The notes under the pieces are model-generated. The model did no database searches and was not told where the DNA came from. It worked only from the letters and a program-made list of their open reading frames with translations. From Cloacimonetes bacterium UBA5284 (GTDB lineage Bacteria; Cloacimonadota; Cloacimonadia; Cloacimonadales; Cloacimonadaceae), in NCBI GenBank assembly GCA_002410505.1, contig DHSO01000044.1, forward strand, positions 1 to 31,825: 31,825 nt of DNA. The letters are read 5' to 3'. A program made the position numbers and the translations under genes. Positions 23,599 to 31,365 of this stretch are shown here, one piece after another. Position 1 is the first letter of the stretch, and every line of letters starts with the position of its first letter.

Positions 23599-26456
23599 AG
23601 GTCTTCTGGCTTTCGATATTATGCCTCACCTTTAGTTTGGCCTTTGCTCAATTACCGGAGCAAGTAGCCGGCATAGCTCTTCCCCAAGATCCTGACATTC
23701 TTAGTGGCAGCCTGGATAACGGAATTCGCTACTACATCATGCAAAACCCCAAACCCGCCAATCGGGCAGAATTGCGCTTGTTCGTAGATGCCGGCAGCAT
23801 CCTGGAAGATGAAGACCAGAAGGGCCTGGCTCATTTTACGGAGCACATGGCTTTCAACGGCACTCAGAACTTCGGCAAGAGCGAAGTAGTGGATTATCTG
23901 GCAAGTATCGGCATGGGCTTTGCCAATGGCTTGAATGCCATGACCAGCTACGACTTCACCATGTATCAGTTAAAAATACCTACTGACAACCGTGAGCAGT
24001 TGGAAAAGGGCTTTTTGATCCTTTCCGATATGGCGCATCAAGTGAGTTTCACCGAAGAAGAACTGGAACGGGAACGGGGCGTGATCATCGAAGAATGGCG
24101 CATGGGTCAGGGTGCAGACAGCCGGATATCGGACGCTGTTTCGAAAGTCCGCTTTGCCGGCAGCCGCTATGCAGAACGCAGCCCCATCGGAACTTATGAG
24201 GTACTGAACAACTTCACTCGCGACGACATTCTGCGCTTTTATGAAGACTGGTATCGACCGGATCTGCAAAGCGTGCTTGTGGTCGGCGATCTTCCCCGGG
24301 AAGATGCCCTAGAATTGGTAGAAAGATATTTCGGCGACATCCCCGCAAAAGAGAATCCCCGTCCCCGCGAAGTATTTCAGGTGCCGAACTATCCTGAGGC
24401 CCGCGCGGTGGTAGCCACAGATCCCGAATATCCCTATTCCTCAATCAGCGCATCCTGGTCTCGCGAACACAGTTCGATACAGACTGTTGGCGACTTTTTT
24501 GAAAGCCTGAAAGAAACGCTCTTTTTCGATATGCTAAATTTTCGCCTGGAAGAGCTTACCAATCTGGAAGATCCACCCTTCAGCCGCGCTTATGCCTACA
24601 GCGGATCCATGCTAAAAGGCCTTTCCAGCACAGAACTTTCCGCCATCACCGGAACCGGAAGAAACAGTGAAGCATTGCGCACTCTACTCACAGAAGCAGA
24701 ACGCATCCGCCGCCACGGCTTTCTACCGGCTGAGCTGGATCGCGCCAAAGTAAGAGTTATGCGCAACCTGGAACGCTCCGCGGTACAAAGCATCACGCGG
24801 GATTCCGGTACGATCGTGTGGTCTATGTTTGGATCTTTGATCCACAACAACGCCAATATGAGCGCGCAGCAGGAGATGGAACTCGCTTCTCAGATGCTGC
24901 CCGGTATAGATTTGAAATCTGTAAATCAGGTGATCGATGATCTCATTACTCCCGAAAACCTGACCATCAGCTATACTTCCACGGACAAAGAAGGCATGCT
25001 GCACCCCACCGAAGCCGATCTGTTAGCAGTTTATAGTGAAGTGATGCAATCTGAAATCTCTCCCTACGAAGGTATCGAAATCAACGAACCCCTGATGGCA
25101 GAGCTCCCGCAATCTGGGCAGATCATCAAGCGCAAAAAATTGCCAAAAAGTGGCATCGAAGTATGGACACTATCCAATGGCATCAAGATCTATGCCAAAC
25201 AGACAGACTTCAAGCAAGACGAGGTTTTGCTAAGCGCAAAAAGCATCGGCGGCTATTCCCGCTATGAGCTGGACGAAGCCAGAGCCGCCAAGATTCTTAG
25301 CTCCTATCTGGACCAAAGCGGCTTGGGAAATTTTGATGCCATCGCACTCTCCCACCTCATGGCAGGAAAAATCGCCCAGGCAAACGTGAACATCAACTTT
25401 TACGACGAAGGCTTTGAAGGTCAGGCTTCGCCCAAAGACTTGGAAACTCTATTTCAACTGGTCCATCAATTGGGCACCAATCCCCGCTTTGACGCCACCA
25501 GCCTCAGTTCCTTTATAAACCGAACCAAACCCATGCTGGAAAACAGATCCGGAAATCCTGAGTATGCTTTCTTCGATTCGCTGAACGCCTACAGCACAAA
25601 TCACCACCCCATGGCAGATATGCTCAAAGCGGAACATTTTGACAACCTGACTCTGGAGCTATTGCAAAACGTCCATCAAGATCGCTTCGCGGACTTCTCA
25701 GACTTTGTGTTCTTCATCGTGGGAAATTTCGACACGAAGGAACTGGAAGGCTATGTGAACACGTATCTGGCAAGCCTGCCCAAGGCGCGTCGTAAAGATC
25801 AAAAAGTGGACGCCGGATTGCGCTACTCCGACACCGTCAAAGAGATACGTTTCCAAAAAGGCAGCAGCGAAAGTGCCCATGTAGCTCACAGCATTAACGG
25901 CAAGATCAAGCTAAACGATGCCAACCGGGTTGCAATGTCTGCCACCTTGATGGTGCTGAATGAAAAGCTCAGAGAAAACATCCGTGAAAACCTGAGTGGC
26001 GTGTATGCCATCCAAGCATGGCAGGACTATCGAGATTTTCCCAAGGAAGGATACAGCATCACGATCTACATGGCTTGCGATCCCGCCCGCGTAGATGAAC
26101 TGAATGAAGCCATCTTTGCCACCGTGGACAGCCTGCGCTCTGGCCGCTTCGACGAACGCTACGTCAGCAACGCAAAAGCCGTGTTACAAAAGCGTTTTGA
26201 AGAAAACATGATGAACAACCGCTATTGGCTGAACCGGATGGTGGAAAACACCTTTGGCCGCGAAAATACGGACTCATTCCTGAAATATCCAAAACTATAT
26301 GACAAGATAGATAAGAAACTCATCAGCAAAACCGCCCAGAAATATTTGGATTACCAGCAAAACAAACTAAGTCTGATTATGACTCCGGAAAGGACAATGG
26401 ACCTAAAAGCCGGAAAAAGCACCGAAAAAGCCGGAGTTCAAAAAGACACACCATAG
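23595..26456 (+). CDS. Exported M16-family zinc metalloprotease
   Basis: The 953-residue protein begins with a signal peptide (residues 1-18, ending AFA) and contains two M16 halves. The N-terminal half has the inverted zinc motif HFTEH (residues 80-84) and the distal glutamates in ERERGVIIEEW (158-168) that supply the third ligand. The second half (from about 510) lacks such a motif, as is normal for the inactive partner domain. The protein belongs to the pitrilysin/PqqL-like group that degrades peptides in the periplasm in a clam-shell chamber. A lipoprotein gene overlaps its start, and a strong terminator follows 21 bases after its stop. Confidence 0.92.
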   Translation: MKVFWLSILCLTFSLAFAQLPEQVAGIALPQDPDILSGSLDNGIRYYIMQNPKPANRAELRLFVDAGSILEDEDQKGLAHFTEHMAFNGTQNFGKSEVVDYLASIGMGFANGLNAMTSYDFTMYQLKIPTDNREQLEKGFLILSDMAHQVSFTEEELERERGVIIEEWRMGQGADSRISDAVSKVRFAGSRYAERSPIGTYEVLNNFTRDDILRFYEDWYRPDLQSVLVVGDLPREDALELVERYFGDIPAKENPRPREVFQVPNYPEARAVVATDPEYPYSSISASWSREHSSIQTVGDFFESLKETLFFDMLNFRLEELTNLEDPPFSRAYAYSGSMLKGLSSTELSAITGTGRNSEALRTLLTEAERIRRHGFLPAELDRAKVRVMRNLERSAVQSITRDSGTIVWSMFGSLIHNNANMSAQQEMELASQMLPGIDLKSVNQVIDDLITPENLTISYTSTDKEGMLHPTEADLLAVYSEVMQSEISPYEGIEINEPLMAELPQSGQIIKRKKLPKSGIEVWTLSNGIKIYAKQTDFKQDEVLLSAKSIGGYSRYELDEARAAKILSSYLDQSGLGNFDAIALSHLMAGKIAQANVNINFYDEGFEGQASPKDLETLFQLVHQLGTNPRFDATSLSSFINRTKPMLENRSGNPEYAFFDSLNAYSTNHHPMADMLKAEHFDNLTLELLQNVHQDRFADFSDFVFFIVGNFDTKELEGYVNTYLASLPKARRKDQKVDAGLRYSDTVKEIRFQKGSSESAHVAHSINGKIKLNDANRVAMSATLMVLNEKLRENIRENLSGVYAIQAWQDYRDFPKEGYSITIYMACDPARVDELNEAIFATVDSLRSGRFDERYVSNAKAVLQKRFEENMMNNRYWLNRMVENTFGRENTDSFLKYPKLYDKIDKKLISKTAQKYLDYQQNKLSLIMTPERTMDLKAGKSTEKAGVQKDTP

Positions 26457-26477
26457 TATTATCTATACAGCTTCTCT

Positions 26478-26520
26478 CCCGAAAGCAGGTGACAAAAGAA
26501 GCCCGCTTTCGGGTTTTATT
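26478..26520 (+). terminator. Rho-independent terminator after the M16 protease gene
   Basis: A nine-base perfect stem CCCGAAAGC (26478-26486) and GCTTTCGGG (26505-26513) is followed by TTTTATTTG. It lies 21 bases after the M16 stop and directly ahead of the peroxiredoxin promoter. Confidence 0.8.
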
Positions 26521-26523
26521 TGT

Positions 26524-26560
26524 TTGCCGGCAAATAAAAGCACATTATACTATCTGATAG
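26524..26560 (+). promoter_or_regulatory. Promoter and small palindrome before the truncated peroxiredoxin gene
   Basis: TTGCCG (26524-26529) and TATACT (26546-26551), separated by 16 bases, form a likely promoter. A perfect palindrome CTATC-T-GATAG (26550-26560) lies right after it and could be an operator, though no regulator can be named. The start codon at 26586 follows AAGGAG. Confidence 0.5.
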
Positions 26561-26585
26561 CAAACTAATAATAAGGAGAAATAGT

Positions 26586-26927
26586 ATGGAATTACAAGGA
26601 ATGCCTTTACTCGGGGATAAATTCCCGGAATTGAAAGTGCTCACTACGCGTGGCACAATGACTCTGCCCAACGATTTGGCAGGCAAATGGTTCGTATTAT
26701 TCAGTCATCCGGCTGATTTTACTCCCGTCTGCACAACAGAGTTTGTCGCTTTTCAAAACCTCTATAAAGAATTTCGCGCGCTCAATTGCGAGCTAGTTGG
26801 AATGAGTGTGGACCAAGTATTCTCTCACATCAAATGGGAAGAATGGATCAAAGAAAACATAGGTGTGGAGATCGAATTCCCCATCATCGCCGATACCGGA
26901 GCCGTGGCAAAAACAAGTTTATCATAA
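26586..26927 (+). pseudogene. Truncated 1-Cys/Prx6-type peroxiredoxin gene
   Basis: The N-terminal 105 residues are a good peroxiredoxin of the archaeal-type Prx6 branch, with the peroxidatic cysteine motif HPADFTPVCTTEF (Cys at about 49) and the segment VDQVFSHIKWEEWIKENIGVE. Conserved sequence stops after FPIIADTGAVA at about codon 108, then five unrelated codons lead to a TAA. The complete family is about 210-220 residues, so the thioredoxin-fold C-terminal half and the decameric contact domain are missing. The break coincides with the break in the opposite-strand oxidoreductase fragment. Promoter and ribosome binding site look intact, so a truncated protein may still be made. Confidence 0.85.
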
Positions 26928-27217
26928 GCGTATTCTGCCTCAGATCTGGTTTTGAGGGTTTTTGTTTCAAAATCAATCGATATTACAGGATCTACTAATA
27001 CTTCGCCGCCTGCCTCGATAAATGGAGTAGGCCCCATTGCGTTTTTATCCACATCATTTAGGTCATGCAGCACATAAGGTATGCCACAGGGTATCAATCC
27101 CTTTTCTTCTTCCTTCAGCATCAAAAACTTTTTTCCGGGATTCTGTTTGATACCGGTTACTCCAGTGATGATTCCCGAGGGTCCGCCTCCGAGGATGATC
27201 ACATCATATCGTTTCAC
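26903..27217 (-). pseudogene. Truncated FAD-dependent CoA-disulfide-reductase/NADH-oxidase-type gene
   Basis: The first 105 residues are a normal start of the pyridine-nucleotide disulfide oxidoreductase family: FAD-binding VIILGGGPSGI (residues 6-16), a CGIPY cysteine site (Cys44, the redox cysteine position in CoA-disulfide reductases and Nox-type enzymes) and YDKLVFAT (98-105), where the family continues with its Gly-rich loop. After that the frame runs antisense through the peroxiredoxin gene and has no family likeness. Roughly three quarters of a 440-460-residue enzyme is missing. The GTG start follows AGGAGG closely. Confidence 0.85.
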
Positions 27218-27392
27218 ATTACCTCCTGACAGGGTTTATCTATAGTTAATCTATGCTTACTTTGTCGATAAATCAAGATGTCCAATTGAACATAAGTTCA
27301 TAATGTGCAGCCTTAGGATTTTGTCAATTCCTTTTTTACGGTTGGGAAATCTTGGCTTCGAGACTTCTATTATTATAAACCATCTATAAAGA

Positions 27393-27430
27393 TCAGTGAA
27401 ATCTGCAATTCCGCTCACCGAAATCTGCAA
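27393..27430 (+). repeat. Terminal-type direct repeats of a lost insertion element, copy 2
   Basis: TCAGTGAAATCTGCAA (27393-27408) and CTCACCGAAATCTGCAA (27414-27430) match the doublet at 19289-19329 in sequence, order and orientation. About 20-40 bases downstream both loci show a similar string (TTCTAACGA / TTCCTAACGA followed by ATAAAA), so more than the short repeats is shared. Confidence 0.6.
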
Positions 27431-27653
27431 GCGGAATTTGTCAGCCGATTATATTCCTAACGAGGACTTGATAAAACCAGCATCAGAGTGGATTGAAAAC
27501 CTAAATCACGATACATAAGAACCGGGAAGACGGTTATATTGGTGAAGAAGGGCAAAGAACTCTTCGAAGAAATTGTAATCCCTTACAAGGAGATTAGATG
27601 CAGGGGTGCTCTAACGTTTTAACGATACCGGAGCAAAAGGGAGCACTCACGTG

Positions 27654-27712
27654 CTCTGCTGGCGAGACGGTTGCAATCCGACACCTACCACTTCGGACTC
27701 TGCAGGCGAGAC
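27654..27712 (+). repeat. Two-unit direct repeat, about 44-base period
   Basis: CTCTGCTGGCGAGAC (27654-27668) and CTCTGCAGGCGAGAC (27698-27712) differ at one position and are 44 bases apart. It may be the remains of a larger tandem array or a dispersed repeat. Confidence 0.5.
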
Positions 27713-27818
27713 AACTGGCAGAATATGCCTTAGGGATCCCATAGAGGCAATCTAAGAAAAGCAAGCAGATCAGAGGACAGGTAGCGCGCTTGAGCGCGAC
27801 GGATTGATTCCTGTGGAG

Positions 27819-28115
27819 CTAAAGGGACAGGGCTACTACCCTGCCAAGAAGTCCAAACATAATCAGTAAGATAGCTGTGAGAAGAATGAAAACAATCCAG
27901 TTAAGACTGTGATTATTCTTGTTCGGATCGAACAAAAGTGTCTTTTTACGATATGCCATCGCATATATATGGTAGGATAGCAGTCCTATCACCATAACTA
28001 TATTGCCAATAAGCCCTCTATATGGATGAGGACTTGTCACCTGAAGAATTGTGGTAATGCCCCAAAATATTGAACATGGAAAAATCAGATAATCATATCG
28101 AAAATTTCTTTTCAC
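27819..28115 (-). CDS. Small three-helix membrane protein of unknown function
   Basis: The 98-residue product has three hydrophobic segments (about residues 9-26, 35-52 and 72-95) with Lys/Arg-rich ends. The GTG start has AAGGAG eight bases upstream, and this site overlaps the stop codon region of the preceding lipoprotein gene (gap 11 bases). Base composition is clearly more A+T-rich than in the operons at the left. I do not recognise a family. A function linked to the lipoprotein is suggested by coupling only. Confidence 0.55.
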   Translation of the reverse strand: MKRNFRYDYLIFPCSIFWGITTILQVTSPHPYRGLIGNIVMVIGLLSYHIYAMAYRKKTLLFDPNKNNHSLNWIVFILLTAILLIMFGLLGRVVALSL

Positions 28116-28126
28116 AATCTAACTCC

Positions 28127-29014
28127 TTACATTGAATCAATATCAAAGGTAAAAGAATCAATATATTCATCCATTGCTCCAATAATCCCGATAACTGAAC
28201 ATTGAGTTATGGAGCCGAAAGCTGCATCTCCCAAGTTCCGTCCATGAGTCAAACCACCGATGTCCCAACCTATCCCATAACCTAGAGCCCATAAACCAGC
28301 AAAATATCCAAAACCTCCCGTAATACCATACAAATTAGCACCTTCTGTAGCGTAGAACCTTGAAGTATTATATGCAAATTGAACTATTTCTGCGTAATCA
28401 GAAGAAAAATTCTGATCTTTCATCGTATCATTCAGGTATTGAATAATGCTCTCGAGCGAATTGTTGTCTTCAATCATATCAAACAAAGCAACATAATGTT
28501 CTTTTTCGTAGTCGCTTAGGTCATCTATATTACTTGTTGCGTAACTGTAAAGCATGGCGTAATTGTCAGCTCGTCTAAACTGAAAAGCATTTATTCCGCT
28601 ATACTCATTCTTGTAGTCAAGCAAATATTTCTTTGCGTCTTCCGTAAATGCTATCGTATAATCATCTACATTTTCGATAGAGAATATTTCTATTGCCTCA
28701 TTAACTATGGTTTCATATAATAAAGAATCTGCAAAAAGATACAAGTTCTCTATCACAAATTCTGTGGATAGTTCTGCATCAAATTTCCCATCTTTTAAAA
28801 AATAACTCTCGTTCTGTAGTAATACATCTTTATAATGATCACGTGAGTATCGAGAAAAGTACTCTTTCATTATATACTCATGAGCTGTCAGAGTATACGG
28901 TACTTGTTTTATGTCGCTTAGCTCACTATTGTCGACAAGGTCTGAGCAACCAGTAAGTATGCACGAACATAAGATTACTATCCCAGATAAATTCATTAGC
29001 TTATGTAAAAACAT
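28127..29014 (-). CDS. A+T-rich lipoprotein with glycine-rich C-terminal segment
   Basis: The 295-residue product starts with a lipoprotein signal (lipobox LTGC, Cys at 23). Residues 40-215 are acidic and helical with many Tyr, Asp and Glu. Residues about 225-280 form a hydrophobic, Gly-rich segment (YGITGGFGYFAGLWALGYGIG) that ends in GIIGAMDEYI. ATG 29014 has GGAG five bases upstream and begins right at the signal, so the longer in-frame start at 29104 is rejected. The gene is visibly A+T-rich and sits in a repeat-rich, gene-poor zone, suggesting acquisition by transfer (inference). I do not recognise the family. Confidence 0.72.
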   Translation of the reverse strand: MFLHKLMNLSGIVILCSCILTGCSDLVDNSELSDIKQVPYTLTAHEYIMKEYFSRYSRDHYKDVLLQNESYFLKDGKFDAELSTEFVIENLYLFADSLLYETIVNEAIEIFSIENVDDYTIAFTEDAKKYLLDYKNEYSGINAFQFRRADNYAMLYSYATSNIDDLSDYEKEHYVALFDMIEDNNSLESIIQYLNDTMKDQNFSSDYAEIVQFAYNTSRFYATEGANLYGITGGFGYFAGLWALGYGIGWDIGGLTHGRNLGDAAFGSITQCSVIGIIGAMDEYIDSFTFDIDSM

Positions 29015-29269
29015 GTCTTCTCCTTTGATTTTATTGGTTGAGTGTTGAGTCCCAAATGTTGGTGTAAATTCCAACTCATTGTTTCTCAGGTTTTTTGAGG
29101 GCACTGATATCCCTCGTTACTCACAATCTATGTAAGGCCAAGCGACCAATCAACCTTTTTTTTCATCTCATTATTCTTGTCAAGTTCTTTTTCACTATTC
29201 AGATCCCCCCGGCTCGTTTTTGGACAATAAAAAGCCGGCTGACCCATGTCTTGCCCTGAAGATTAAGCT

Positions 29270-29343
29270 GTGCCGAAGGCGATATAAAGGCGTTATCATC
29301 GCGTGTACACCCGATTACAACGGGATGATATCGCCTTCGGCAC
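29270..29343 (-). repeat. Dispersed palindromic intergenic repeat, copy 2
   Basis: Perfect 16-base inverted arms GTGCCGAAGGCGATAT (29270-29285) and ATATCGCCTTCGGCAC (29328-29343) enclose 42 bases. Its reverse complement matches copy 1 at 17676-17759 without gaps; the arm shared by both contains TCGGCACAGCTTAA. The arms are more perfect here, so this may be the younger copy. Confidence 0.8.
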
Positions 29344-29452
29344 TCCTTTAAACATAGGGCAAGCCCCGCCCGGCAAAAATCTTGAGAAGCTTTTTCCGAC
29401 CTGCAATTTGTATGACACAGGATGTCTAAAGTGAAATCCGATTGATGCAATT

Positions 29453-29608
29453 GGAGTTCATTTGGCTATCTCTAATCTCCAATGCAGCATTAGTTTAATA
29501 AGCCAAATGGACTTCAAGTGACTGTCATGGTTTTATCCCGGTTATGAAGTCCAATCCCCCTCCTAACAACTAGTAATTGTGATAGATAGGGTAGGAGGAT
29601 TGAACTCC
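29453..29608. repeat. Mosaic of four inverted-repeat arms
   Basis: Four related arms alternate in orientation: GGAGTTCATTTGGCT (29453-29467), AGCCAAATGGACTTC (29501-29515), GAAGTCCAATCCCCCTCCTA (29546-29565) and TAGGAGGATTGAACTCC (29592-29608). Arms 1 and 2 pair with two mismatches, and arms 3 and 4 pair with a few mismatches and gaps. All four carry a GRAGTYCA-like core. Confidence 0.65.
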
Positions 29609-29949
29609 ATAGCCTTATCTGGGTTAAATTCAAGGCATTCTCCCAAAAATTGGGCAATTGTGTGGATAAATAGCTTACCTATACACATATAGGCATAGTA
29701 GATGCCCAGATACTTTACTCCTACTGAAGACCATTTATCGGATCAGCGATGTTTTGAACACCTGCCTAAGCATGATCGTTCAGTATAGACGAAGGCATAG
29801 CATCGAGGAAAGACGAGATCTTTGGCAATTGAAGATAAGGCTGGTTTTAAAAAAGGGGGAATGCCAAAATTCGTCTTTGTGCTTGACATATCCCGCAGGA
29901 TTTTATGTGTTGCCGAGTAGAAAGAATAGAAATAATGAAGGATAATACC

Positions 29950-31365
29950 ATGTATAAATATCTCCTGATCACCATACTGCTCGTTTTGGCGCTCACTCTA
30001 TCCGCGCAACCCAGCGCTCGCATCGGCAACCGACATTTTGATGAAAGCGAATTGGAGGAAGGCTTTGAAGCCTATCTCACCTATCTGGATCCGGGGGATA
30101 TAAGTGCTCGTGACTCGTTGGCGCTGTTTGCCCAATACTTTGATGAATTGATCGGAATGCACATCTACAATTCTGCCGTTGCCGAGGGCATGATTCAGGT
30201 GAGTGAGGCAGAATTGGAGCAAGAGATATCCAACAACCCGCCTCAGGGAATGCTAAACATCCCGGATTTTCAAAGCGATGGCAGCTTTGACATCGAAAAG
30301 TATCGCCAGGCGCTGCGGCAAAACCCTGCTTTTAAAGAATCCATGTTGAACTTCAGCAGGGAGGTCTTTGCTTACAGGAAACTGGTGAATCACTTGAAAA
30401 GCAAAGCCACAATCGACAGCTTGCAAGTGAAAAAAGACTGGATACAACAGGGCAGCAGGGCTGATGCCAGAATTATCGTTTTCGATTATAACAAGCTGGG
30501 ACACATCACAGCCGACAGCACAGATGCCCGCGTTCTTTACGAACAGAACCGGGAGAATTATCGCCGTGAAAAGGGCAGAAAGCTTCTGTATGTGTGGCTG
30601 AAAGGCGAGAGCTCCAGATCCAGCGCCGATCGCCTGATTGAGATAGAGCAAAACAGCAGAGATCTCCATGCCGCGGCAGTTCAGAAAGGTCTGGCATCTG
30701 CCGCCCGTGAACTAGCATATGAGCCGCGTGAAACGCATTACTTTTCGGCTCAGGATGAGATAATCCGTGGTATAGGCAAAGATAAAGAACTGATTGCCAG
30801 CGTGTTCGCTGCCCGCCCGGGAGATGTGCTTCCGCTATACAAAAATCCCTTTGGAGATTATTTCGTGATCCAGGTAATCGCAGAAGCAGAAGAGTATTAC
30901 CTTCCCTTCGAGACAGAGCGTGATCTATTGCAGCTTCAGGCCAGAGCGGAAAAACGCAAAGCCGCACTGAAAGATACTGTGCATCAATTTCTTCTCCAAC
31001 ATGAATATGAGCAGTATATCGATGCCGCCAAACAAGAAGGCTTTTCGATCGTGGAAGCCAAAGACATCAATCTGGATACCGACATCGAGGGAATCGGCGA
31101 TGTGGACATTCTGAAACGTACAATTTTGGGCAGTCCGAAACACGCCTTTACTCCGTTGATCGAGCACAATGGATACTACTATCTGGCTTGGGTTCAGGAA
31201 CGCAGCATCCACAATGAGCGGGCCTGGCAGTTACAAAAAGAAAAATTGCTGCATCAGGCACTTACAGAGGCTCAAAACCAGTATTTGGACAATTGGTACA
31301 GGGAGCGATTTAACCAGTTAATTATAGAGTATCCTGCTGCTTTAAAGAGCATTTATCGAAATTAA
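29950..31365 (+). CDS. Periplasmic SurA/PpiD-like peptidyl-prolyl isomerase or chaperone
   Basis: The 471-residue product has a signal peptide (residues 1-20, ending LSAQ). A helical N-terminal region (about 30-165) has the SurA_N/PpiD-like pattern (YFDELIGMHIYNSAVAEGM, YRQALRQNPAFKESML), then come parvulin-like segments: one around residues 265-290 (HYFSAQDEIIRGIGKDKEL, VFAARPGDVLPLYKNPFGDYFVIQV) and a second, weaker one near 395-420. Length and layout fit a PPIase that helps outer-membrane proteins fold. ATG 29950 is chosen over 29935 and 29905: AAGGA lies seven bases before it and the signal peptide begins there. Confidence 0.83.
   Translation: MYKYLLITILLVLALTLSAQPSARIGNRHFDESELEEGFEAYLTYLDPGDISARDSLALFAQYFDELIGMHIYNSAVAEGMIQVSEAELEQEISNNPPQGMLNIPDFQSDGSFDIEKYRQALRQNPAFKESMLNFSREVFAYRKLVNHLKSKATIDSLQVKKDWIQQGSRADARIIVFDYNKLGHITADSTDARVLYEQNRENYRREKGRKLLYVWLKGESSRSSADRLIEIEQNSRDLHAAAVQKGLASAARELAYEPRETHYFSAQDEIIRGIGKDKELIASVFAARPGDVLPLYKNPFGDYFVIQVIAEAEEYYLPFETERDLLQLQARAEKRKAALKDTVHQFLLQHEYEQYIDAAKQEGFSIVEAKDINLDTDIEGIGDVDILKRTILGSPKHAFTPLIEHNGYYYLAWVQERSIHNERAWQLQKEKLLHQALTEAQNQYLDNWYRERFNQLIIEYPAALKSIYRN

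Larger units (their letters stand above)
27218..27818. other. Gene-free region with repeat remnants
   Basis: This 600-base stretch holds the second copy of the insertion-element-type repeats (27393-27430), a short open frame ending at about 27623 without start signals, a two-unit direct repeat (27654-27712) and two small perfect hairpins, GAGCAC/GTGCTC (27641-27656) and CGCGCT/AGCGCG (27785-27798). I see no complete gene. Confidence 0.6.
29015..29949. other. Gene-free, repeat-rich region
   Basis: About 930 bases hold no credible gene. They carry the second copy of the palindromic repeat (29270-29343), the four-arm inverted-repeat mosaic (29453-29608) and, at 29883-29888, a TTGACA hexamer without a good -10 partner ahead of the PPIase gene. 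Open frames at 29199-29450 and 29754-29945 arise from these repeats or lack start signals. Confidence 0.6.

Noticed and set aside
26825..26902. C-terminal part of the 130-residue minus-strand frame as real protein
   Set aside because: It is the antisense of the peroxiredoxin coding sequence, and oxidoreductase likeness ends at YDKLVFAT.
27641..27798. Possible structured RNA or CRISPR-like array in the hairpin- and repeat-rich stretch
   Set aside because: Only two repeat units with one mismatch, no regular spacer pattern, no cas genes and no promoter; hairpins are short.
29199..29450. Minus-strand frame of 83 residues, similar in translation to a frame at 17604-17813
   Set aside because: The likeness comes from the shared palindromic DNA repeat; neither frame has start signals, so a repeat is the better explanation than a gene family.
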